Assembly: GCA_963693365.1 (NCBI GenBank)
Contig: CAVNZM010000014.1
Coordinates: 4,030,001-4,094,000 of the forward strand
DNA from: Amoebidium appalachense
Lineage: Eukaryota; Ichthyosporea
DNA length: 64,000 nt
Reading direction: 5' to 3'
The position numbers and the translations under genes were made by a program. The notes under the pieces were generated by a model, which was not told where the DNA came from, did not search any database, and worked only from the letters and a program-made list of their open reading frames with translations. Every line of letters begins with the position of its first letter. Within the stretch, counting starts at the first letter, position 1. This document shows positions 44,691-64,000 of this stretch, in pieces.

Positions 44691-45591
44691 ATATCGAGTG
44701 GTGACTGTAACCAGCATGTGTGGGTGTAGGTTCACGAGCACACACCAGTCCCTACAGACATGCAAAACACACAAGAGCACGTATGAATCCCCACACACAT
44801 GCAGACACACACACGAGCACCTGCTAGCCTCCACAGGCATGCAGGCACCTGCACGAGCACGTACCCAATCTCACAGACCAACCGTGATGCAAACAAGCAT
44901 ACGAGCACGTACCAAATCTCACAGACCGACCGTGATGCAAACAAGCATACGAGCACGTACCAAATCTCGCAGACAGACCGTGATGCAAACAAGCATACGA
45001 GCACGTACCAAATCTCACAGACAGACCGTGATGCAAACAAGCATTTCGAGCACGTACCAAATCTCACAGACAGACCGTGATGCAAACAAGCATACGAGCA
45101 CGTACCAAATGTCACAGACAGACCGTGATGCAAACAAGCATACGAGCACGTACCAAATGTCACAGACAGACCGTGATGCAAACAAGCATACGAGCAGGTA
45201 CCCAACCCCACAACCAGACGTGCAAACACATACACGAGCACGTGCAGGCCAGCACACATGCAGACAGGCACGCGTACCTTTGTGAGGTTGTATGGGCGGC
45301 CCACGGCTATGATGTAGCAGGTGCTGTCGTTGGACCAGTAGGGCCGGCCACGCACCCCCAGCCACATGTAGTCCCCTGACTCCTTGCGGTACCGCGCTAC
45401 AAAGTCCACCCCTGCAGCATAGACGGTCAGCGCCATGTGTGCGCTTGGGACACACACAACACCTGAACACACACCTAACACCTGCATACACATGGGTGTT
45501 AGCATGCGGGCACATGCACACAAAATCCATGCACACAAGCACACATACACCACCTGCACACACACACATGCTCAAAACAAATATACACAAA

Positions 45592-45659
<68 letters not shown>

Positions 45660-47140
45660 CCCCAAAAAAAAAAAAAAAAACTCTTGCAGCACCAAACACA
45701 ATCACATGCATCAACACCTACCTGTGGAGTGATACTTATTGATGTGCCACTTGACATAGTCGATGTCGTGGGGGTGGATCAAGTCAGAGATGTTCTGCCC
45801 CACTGCCGTACTTGGTGCCAGCCCAAGCACACTCTTCCACGACGGAGATGTGTGGATAATTTGCCCCTGCACCCCAACACACAATGTCATGCCCTGCAGG
45901 ACCCCCCCCCCCCCCCCCCCCCCCCCCCTCGAACATAACATGCAGCACGATGTAAACTGGCCGCACCACACCTGCAATGCACGCACAGGCACACAACGAG
46001 GCCACACATCTGCAGGCACACACACGACCAAGAGGCAGGGACACACGTGCAGGGTACAAATACACAGGCATAAACGTGCAGTGCACATACAGGCACACAG
46101 ACAGGCACACACCTGCAGGTTAAACACGTGCAACACGTCATCGATGTTGCTGATGACCAGCTGGCGCCAGTCTGTCTCGGGGGCATTTGGCGGCCGGCCC
46201 ATGCTGCTCTTGCCGTTGGCCTCCCCTCCCCTGTGCTCCATCTGCTGTTGCAGCTGCACACAAAAAAATGTCGGCACCCCGTGTACGTGCACACACGTGC
46301 ATACGTCACATGCATATACATGCAAGCACCGCTTGCACACAGGTGTGCCCGTGCACACACATGCACCAGTTGCACACACAGGTGTGGGCCACGTGCATGC
46401 ACCTCTAGCAGGAAGAGCAAAGAGGAAAATCCAGGGCTATATGCTGCTGGTTTGGGTGCGGGAAGGTGGTGGCTGTGTGTGTGTACATACATCGGCCACA
46501 TACCTGCCCATGCAGCGTGTGCCTGCCTTGGCTTCTAAACCGCCTCACCCTCAGCGTAATAAATGCATTTCTCTGAACCTTCCTACATGCATTTCGGTTG
46601 CGGCGCCTGCGTGCACTCTGCCCACTAACACATGTACATTTGCAAGTGCCCACACATGTGAACCAAGGTGTGATGGTGTGCGTGTTTGAATGGTGTGTGC
46701 GTGGGTGACCCGGAGTGCGATTTGTGTCACCGTGTGCCCGTGTCCAAATGTTCAAGGGCCCGTGTGCGCTTGTGTATGTCTTTGTGGGAGGAAGTGTCCG
46801 TGTGCATACTTGCCTGTGTGATGCACATGTGTATGCCTGGGGTTGTATGTGATTTGCTTGTGCGCATCTGCCCACTAGGTACATGCGCATGTGTGCATGT
46901 GTGCATGTGTGTGTGTGTGTGTGTGTGTATGTGTGTGCAAGCCGGCAGGCGGGGGGCCGTGTGCGTGACTGGCGTGGGTGTGGGTGTGTCTGTGTGTCTG
47001 TGTGTGTATCTGTGTGACGGTGAGTAGTGACTGCGAGAAAGAGAGAGAGCGAGAGAGAGAGAGTGTGTGTGTGTGTGTACGCATGCGCACGATCGCACGT
47101 GTGTGAGCCAAAGTGTGTGTGATTGTGTGTGCGAGCGTGC

Positions 47141-47192
<52 letters not shown>

Positions 47193-47455
47193 TTGTTTGT
47201 GTGTGTGTGTGTGATTGTTTGTGTGTGTGTGTGTGCCCTCCATACCGTCTTCAGGCCCTTGATGTAGTCTACGGTCTGTGACAGCACCGTCAGCTTGTCT
47301 GGTTTGGACAGCCGCGAGCAGCAGGCTGGCACCATCTCCGCTGTGGACCCACCCCCCACTATGTCAGTCCCTACACTTGCTCCAATGGACACCCCCCGCC
47401 CGCCCCCCTCAACCTCACCAACACATGCATCCCCCCCCACCCACCCCCTTACCCC

Positions 47456-47510
<55 letters not shown>

Positions 47511-48395
47511 ACACAGCCTCCACCCCTTGCCCCCCACATAGACACATCACACACACACGCACACCCTCCCTGCCTTGCCCCCAACTTACACACACCATCA
47601 CACACACACACCCTCAACCCCTGCCTTTACTACACACATCTTCACACACACACACCCTCTCCCCATCACCCCCACACATAATCACACACACACCCCCACT
47701 CCCCCCTGCAGGCACGTACCCAGGGCCTTTATTGATTGGTTGATTTTGTCGCGGCGGCATTTCTCCGTGGCCTTGTGACTGTCCTTGTAGCGCTTGGTCT
47801 GTTTGGCAGGCACCCAGTCCTGGCCCTTGTTCCTGCGCACAGGTCAGCACACACCCACGTTAAAAGGTGCCTAAACGCAGGAGGGACGGGGCTATGATGG
47901 GTGATGAAATGGGGAGTGAGAGAGTAAACCACGGAGCAGGATGACAGGGCAAAGGAGAGGGGGATGCAACATTGCCCGATGTGTTGTGTGTGTGTTTGTG
48001 TTTGTAAAACTGAGTGAGTGTGAAGGTACGTGCCCACTGCCCACATACCAAAGGGCACCTAGGTGTCCTTGGGTTGCTGTATGCCTATGCACTATTCGTA
48101 GTCCCCGATCAAACATTACTCTGCAACTCCGATGGCTCAAAGAGACCATGTGTACCGTGTTTCATCCATCTATCTGTGGTAACACAAACAGGCTCATCTA
48201 CGGTGCACTTGTGCCTATCATTGTAAACACACATACACCCATGGCGGCAAAAACATGCTTCCTCCATTGCACACTACCAGCCCGAGTTACGTACCCTCTC
48301 CTGCCCCTCCCCTGGCCGCCGCTCTCTGAGGCGGTGTCGCCGTCCGACTGGTCGTCATCCATGGGCATATCCTTGAGGTCTTCGTCGCAGTCCAT
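40615..48395 (-). CDS. bHLH-PAS transcription factor (ARNT/CLOCK-like architecture)
   Basis: Eleven minus-strand exons, about 752 residues: 48395-48295, 47832-47720, 47340-47246, 46253-46113, 45866-45722, 45411-45278, 44457-44298, 43179-43011, 42733-42643, 42385-42302, 41639-40615. An acidic N-terminus precedes the bHLH (~45-103). Its basic region has the E-box-reading residues His53, Glu57 and Arg61 (HKATEKCRRDK), and helix 2 reads SKPDKLTVLSQTVDYIKGLK. PAS-A begins near GQIIHTSPSWKSVLG with LIHPHDID. PAS-B has SWTYVSPEVHVLLGYQPDDL and GDYVWLETTAWQF. A short coiled coil (LVQLRNENMELRQQIMQV) and a Pro/Gln-rich tail follow. Such proteins bind E-box-type DNA in the nucleus as PAS-mediated dimers. 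The last exon is one nucleotide short: the frame must shift near the G runs at 41427-41438 to reach the clearly coding C-terminus. Donors and phases fit elsewhere. Confidence 0.92.
41427..41438 (-). other. Probable -1 frameshift in bHLH-PAS last exon
   Basis: The upstream frame (…QMQQQQPPPPRRDSMPHTGH) and the downstream frame (…HDGSRRSSYVDGEQRDGPPP) are both protein-like but differ by one base. On the gene strand this site is C5-A-C6, a homopolymer where one missing C would account for the shift. An assembly error is more likely than a pseudogene. Confidence 0.65.
41797..41878. repeat. (CA)n microsatellite
   Basis: A CA tract in the intron between the coiled-coil exon and the last exon of the bHLH-PAS gene. 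Confidence 0.95.
43383..43445. repeat. 63-bp poly-C run
   Basis: The longest uninterrupted C run noticed, followed by (CAC)n and (CA)n. Lies in a bHLH-PAS intron, where it is poly-G in the transcript. Confidence 0.97.
43960..44048. repeat. (GT)n microsatellite
   Basis: A GT tract in the bHLH-PAS intron between exons 7 and 8. Confidence 0.95.
44852..45205 (+). repeat. 48-bp minisatellite, about seven copies
   Basis: Units containing CAGACAGACCGTGATGCAAA then CAAGCATACGAGCACGTACC repeat every 48 bp, with a few substitutions and one TTTCG variant. Because 48 is a multiple of 3, one frame per strand yields a repeated peptide that is not a gene. Lies in the bHLH-PAS intron between exons 6 and 7. 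Confidence 0.97.
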
Positions 48396-50893
48396 GTTTG
48401 CGTACGATACAGCCACACTAACCCTGCTTGAATGATTGGCCTTACACGGCCGCTTGCTGGAATTTGGACATAGAGACTGGTCAGCATGGGACACCAAAAG
48501 GCTGCTTAGTAACCACACAAATAGATTGCTCGGCACTGGACATAACAAGGCTGCTCAGCCTGCTTTAGCTAGTGCCGATTTGAAAAAACCTGCACGATTA
48601 AGAAGCCACCAGTGCCCACACACACGTACACGCACACTGGCAGAAGGCACACTATCTCAGCACTGCCACCACATATGCAGGTGCCCACTCCGAATGCAGA
48701 CTGTGTATTGTGCAAAAGGCATGCACAGCAGAAAAACACACACCCTCAATTACACTTGTCATCCAGCACTATCACCTTCCCCTTAAACAATTGCTTATGC
48801 ATGCATACCATAAAATGATGTGTCAACTTCAGCACGATTTTGAAAAGATTGATTCAAGTTTTTGCTGAAAAGACGTGTGCCTGTCAAACCTAAGCGCAAA
48901 CGATAAACGCCAATTTTGCTTATCGAAACTGCTAGCACCTGCGGTGCCCGGATCGGGAAAAGAAGTTTTTGGCAAAGGTACCCTAACGGCAGTCTGCACA
49001 AGCCAAACGTTTTGGTTATTCGAGATACCTGCATCAAGTACGAAACACTTCTTCTGAGCAAATTCAAGTTCAAGATGACCCGTTCCAAGCACTGCAAGTG
49101 CTCACGTATACAAACGGACATGCTGTTGCTTTAAAGTATCGCTACGATGCCGCATGCACCCGCTGTAACCTAAACCTGCATATTTTTAAAGTTGCCCTGC
49201 ACTCTTAGTCCTTTGCATACTATTAGCCATTGAGCAAAACAAGAAAACAAGTTGCTACCGAAAAATGAACACATGAAACACACACCTATATCTGCATTCT
49301 TTGTCTGCGTTCACAGCTTCAGAGGCATAAAAGTAACTGACAGGGGGTTTCAGGCACTGTGACGGCAGCAGTCGAAGTTACACGGGTAAACCTACCTAGT
49401 ACAGGTGTAACCAGAAAACCGTTTGCACGGGACCAGGGTAGCCTCAGAACGTTACGTCACACAATAAGTGTTTTGCCTAACACTCAACTGGATCAAACAG
49501 AGACAGAACACCCCCTGGGTAGCTTCAAGTCACCCTTCCAAGAGGGGGAAAGAACACCCTTGGCAAAGGGAGAAAAAAAAACGGAATTCTAACGAACGTA
49601 TCCACTGTGAAAAAGCCAACGGACTCGGATTCCGTGGCACGGCACCCATTTGGCAGAGCGGCGCATGCACGGCGAAGAGGGAGCGGTCTGACCGTGAGCA
49701 CGGGCGCACGAGCACAAAAAACGATCGACGCAGGCTGTCTGGAATTTCCTCGATCGTGGCGTTGAAGTTGTGTCAGGCATACGGTCCCACGCACGCAATG
49801 ATAGTAAGACAATCAAGCTGGGCTGAGAAGCTTCCCCGGCAGATTTTTGACTTTCTTGTTTCCGTGCCATAATCTATAGCGGGAATGAAAATTAAAGTAA
49901 TAGGTCAACTGGGCTTGCAGTGTAGCTTCCTTGTAACCTTTTTGCCTGCTGGGCACTCCGTGGTCCGGCTCGCAATCGTCTAGAGATCTCGACTCTCAGA
50001 GCTGTCCATATCCCTCGATAGTGTCACATTCCACGCGTGATCATGCTCCTTAGATCTGTGGCGTCACGTACACACAAACGGGGTACCGGTGCGTGTGGCT
50101 CCGAATCACGGGCACGCGTATCTTAGAATAGAGGGTTGCAGTATTTATGAGATCCATACAGCTACACGGTTATATGGTACATGTATAGGAGAAATGACTG
50201 CTTTAGGTACCAAATCATATATTACAGGAAGTGAACAGAAAGCAATAAACTCATTCGCAAGTTCGCAACCCTTGGGAAGCAACCACGCCGATCTGGCGGT
50301 TCGGAAGTCGGGAATTGGCGCGTCGCATTTAGGCAACTTTAGTCACATGTCACGTGAGCCTTGGGACAGTATAACGTTCGGCATAAATATTTCCTGATTT
50401 AGTGCATCAACACATTTAATGAACCAATGTTCTTCCCCCCGCATGTTTTAATTTTTAGTACCTATCTGAGCGAGATTTTGTCAATCTGCGATCGGTATTT
50501 TGTTTTTACTGATTGTCTTTACTAGGCTGCCCCAGGGCAGGAATTATCAACAAGTACTGCACCCCCGCGGCCGCACCCGCCGCGGCCGCAGCTGGCAAGC
50601 CCACGTTACTGTAGGGTACGAGTTTGTGTTCAGTGCAAGCAACGAGGAAATGAGAGACTTCGGTTCAATACGCGTGTTTGTTTAAGCCGTAGAAGTAGCA
50701 TAGTCTTTGGGTTTGTGTCGTACCAGTAGATGTCTCCAAGAATACTTTCATTTGTCTTCTGTAGGCTAGGCACTCAGTGATCTCAGGTTTCTGACGAGCT
50801 GCCTTACTGAACGACCACTTGTCCTTAGATGCTCAACAAGCCAGGGTTCTAACACATCTGTCTTCATTCTAATAGACGTTGTTTAGCTACAAT
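48396..50893. promoter_or_regulatory. Intergenic region between divergent bHLH-PAS and PP4R3 genes
   Basis: About 2.5 kb separate the two ATGs. It is mostly unique sequence of moderate composition, the largest stretch in the window nearly free of microsatellites. A duplicated GCGGCCGC motif lies near 50570-50590. Several 60-130-codon frames occur (e.g. 49092-48829 minus, 49468-49872 plus, 50089-50397 plus), but none shows a recognisable domain. Promoters of both genes should lie here. Confidence 0.5.
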
Positions 50894-61653
<10,760 letters not shown>

Positions 61654-61756
61654 CCTGAGCCCAGCTATGCATGCACGTAAACGTATTACTACCGTACTGT
61701 ACTAGGTTTGTTTGTATGAGCACTTTCGTATTGAGCAGGTGGTCGTGTCCTGCTCC

Positions 61757-61791
<35 letters not shown>

Positions 61792-63513
61792 GTTTGTTTG
61801 TTTCTTTGTTTTGTAATGCACGAAACAGCCAGTTCATGAATGCACCTAGCGAACACAGGGCTCGCTAGATTCGTGAGCCAACATGCACGCACCTGTAGGC
61901 ATTATGTCGTGTGTGGGCAGGCCCATGTTGGCCTAACCCAGGTGTGAAGGTGACGGCATGAAACGCTGGCTTATATGCCCATATATGCAATATGCTGTCC
62001 TATATGCCCGTATATGGTAATATGTAATATGCTGGCCTATATGCCCATATATGGTAGCATGCTGGCCTAGGCGCCCATACATTGTAACATTCTTCCCTAT
62101 GCGTAATGGAGACGTGTTGGGCTATTACCATATATAGAGGTTGAGGCAGAACACGGCAACCTATGCCCATGTATGGAGGTATGCAGGTAGCGGCAAGCTA
62201 TGCTGGCCGTTACCCGTCGTATGTGGCACGTTGGCGTTATGCCATGTATGTATATGCAGACTGGCTGGCTGGCCCACACGATGGTGGGTGCTGGCCAACC
62301 CCTTCAGTTAGACATTTTATGTCATGATGCAATTTATGTGAGTGCCAATCCTACGGTTTGTTTCTCCATGTTTTACCACTGAGAAAATCCGGCCCTTCAG
62401 TTGGCGGATGTGTGTCTGCACTATGTGACAACGTTGCCAACGTGTGCATGTGCAATACAGTGAGCTATCTTGTGGGGAGCCTCGGCATGCACTGCACCGG
62501 TGACGCAGCTGGACGTGTGCCTTGGCCTGCATGGTCTGCACTGGGTGGCTGCCCTCTCGTGTATTCCCACAACGACTAGCTGGTACATGTGTGCTTCAAG
62601 GTGCCTGCTCGTGCATATGTATATGTACATATGGGGCGCCTGCACCTTAAGGGCACATGCATTGAGCCATTAACTGCACCTTAAGGGCACATGCATTGAG
62701 CCATTAACTGCACATCCTAGCGCTGTTCTGTGGCATTATGTCTGCACGGCAAATTCAGCGGTGGGCTTAGTGGAGGGCACATGCACATACTGTACTGCCG
62801 CTAATATAATTGCGCGATATACATGACGAGATAAAATTTAACTGCCCTGCATGCATATGTGCCACACTACATGCCACATGCAGGCACATGAACATCAGCG
62901 CACACAAATTCTGTGGTGCGGTGGCCACGGGCCGCACGAGCTTGTGCAGACGTGCACATACATCATATTCGATCACCCGTCCAATGCGGGTCCCCACCCG
63001 TGGCCCTGTCTACAGCCCCTGGGCCACTGTGCTCACGTTCACCGGTATCCGTGTTTGGACTTCCGCATTGAATGCGTGACAAATCACTAGCCAACACTGT
63101 GTGTCTGTCTGTGTGTCTGTCTGTGTGACGTATGAGCCCAATGGCTGGCCATGCTGTCACTTTGGGGCATGTTGGCAGGTGTTGTGTTCACGTCAGCTGT
63201 CACCATGCCCTATGGTGCTGTGCTGGGCACTAAAGGCCCAACCTGTCATGTGCCCGTGGTCTGCAGCTGTGACGTCACCATGTGCTGTCAGGGCCCCAAC
63301 GTGGCCTGTGCCCATGCACACGTGCATGGCCCCGGCCAGTTGGGGCCAGCAGGCTGGGGCCCGTGGGACTTTAAAAGGCAAAGGGGAGGGAGAACCAATT
63401 CTCAAATACCCGCTCAGTTGTTACAATAGCATATTGCCACCCACTTAGTCACCAAATATTCACCTTAGCTAATTATAGACCCACCCATCCACCCACTCTA
63501 TTAATCCACGGCC
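61654..63513. other. Spacer between PP4R3 and the ML-domain gene
   Basis: Holds a poly-T run (61759-61790), an imperfect minisatellite based on TATATGCCCATATATGG (about 61970-62110) and the 34-bp duplication at 62640-62707. The remainder (62710-63470) is unrepetitive and contains plus-strand frames without recognisable motifs. A palindromic TGACGTCA (63270-63277) and a TTTAAAA (63370-63376) lie upstream of the next gene and could be promoter elements. Confidence 0.5.
62640..62707 (+). repeat. Perfect 34-bp tandem duplication
   Basis: Two exact copies of a unit starting CTGCACCTTAAGGGCACATG, followed by the first bases of a third. Confidence 0.95.
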
Positions 63514-63935
63514 ATGCACGTGTCTGCTGCCTCCCTGCTGGCCCTGGCTGCCGTGGCCACGGCACAGGCCCCCTGGTGGGTGCCTGCACGTGCATGTGCT
63601 TGCTGGGCATGGAGACAAACATCAAGTGCACACACACTGCACGCACTCTAGAACACTGTGTTCCCGTTATAGCACACTTCACACTGCATCATAGTCTCAT
63701 GCACTCAATAGAGAGAGACCATTGTAGCATACTTTGTTCTCACTGTGGCACGCTGTGTTGTCACTGTGGCACGCTGTGTTCTCACTGTGGCACACTGTGT
63801 TCCCAATGTGGCACGCTGTGTTCTCACGTGGCGTGCAGGTACACGACCAGCTGCCGGACCAGCGAGGACCACCTGCAGCTGCAGGCCATCACCCCCACAG
63901 CCCTCAGCCCCGTGCCCGGCCAGCCAATCAAAGTG
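63514..63935 (+). CDS. Secreted ML/NPC2-like lipid-binding protein, 5' end only
   Basis: Exon 1 (63514-63575) encodes a signal peptide, MHVSAASLLALAAVATAQA, then PW. A phase-2 donor (CCCTG|GTGGGT) joins the exon at 63839-63935 (acceptor GCGTGCAG), giving W-YTTSCRTSEDHLQLQAITP then TALSPVPGQPIKV. A Cys shortly after the signal peptide, an I-x-P segment and SP-x-PG-x-x-I/L are the usual opening of fungal and animal ML (MD-2-related lipid-recognition) proteins such as NPC2. The donor is either 63935|GTGCGT or 63932|GTGGTG. The rest lies beyond the window, so the disulfide pattern cannot be checked. Family members bind sterols or phospholipids in endosomes, lysosomes or outside the cell. Intron 1 contains a tandem repeat (63735-63830). 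Confidence 0.7.
63735..63830 (+). repeat. Short tandem repeat in ML-gene intron 1
   Basis: Four imperfect units of CACTGTGGCACGCTGTGTTC, about 21-22 bp each, end directly before the splice acceptor region. Confidence 0.85.
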
Positions 63936-64000
63936 GTGCGTGCCAAATTGCCGTGCCCAAACATCATTGCATGCCCTCCATGCATTGCTCAGACCCTATA

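Noticed and set aside
48829-49092. 87-codon minus-strand frame upstream of the bHLH-PAS gene
   Set aside because: Overlaps another equally open frame and shows no family features.
61759-61790. Poly-T as a retrotransposon tail
   Set aside because: No matching element body or target-site duplication was seen next to it.
63101-63448. 115-codon plus-strand frame upstream of the ML-domain gene
   Set aside because: Cys-rich translation without a recognisable fold. It ends before the convincing signal-peptide ATG at 63514.

Overview
The window is intron-rich eukaryotic nuclear DNA. Protein-coding exons are short and GC-rich. They sit in introns and spacers built largely from (GT/CA)n microsatellites, very long poly-C or poly-G runs and minisatellites. 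No rRNA, tRNA, prophage, IS element or bacterial-type operon was recognised. The gene set (two-C1-domain CAMK-type kinase, PHO8-type alkaline phosphatase, bHLH-PAS factor, PP4 regulatory subunit 3, ML/NPC2-type secreted protein) would fit a unicellular relative of animals and fungi. That placement is an inference, and other protist lineages are possible. Gene models were built by hand from conserved protein motifs, splice sites and phase continuity; there is no transcript evidence.

Layout. 1-4.6 kb: candidate exons of an unidentified minus-strand gene ending at 42. 4.8-5.3 kb: an intronless minus-strand Nudix (Ap4A-type) hydrolase, divergent from 6.0-25.2 kb, a 24-exon plus-strand kinase with two C1 domains. 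27.5-38.2 kb: a 16-exon minus-strand membrane-anchored alkaline phosphatase, tail to tail with the kinase. 40.6-48.4 kb: an 11-exon minus-strand bHLH-PAS transcription factor. 50.9-61.7 kb: a 17-exon plus-strand PP4 regulatory subunit 3, divergent from the bHLH-PAS gene. 63.5 kb to the end: the first two exons of a plus-strand secreted ML-domain-like protein.

The genes are ordinary cellular functions (nucleotide clean-up, lipid-responsive kinase signalling, phosphate scavenging, transcription, PP4 phosphatase targeting, sterol or lipid binding) and form no evident cluster or pathway. The unusual content is architectural. It includes at least ten minisatellites inside introns, a dispersed repeat ending in poly-C, and a small foldback element with an 8-bp direct duplication. 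Compound repeats have a consistent polarity: G tracts follow GT or T tracts. Acceptors prefer TGCAG, there is a GC-AG intron and a 20-nt micro-exon, and two gene models each lack one nucleotide. Part of the poly-G/poly-C content could be a sequencing or assembly artefact.
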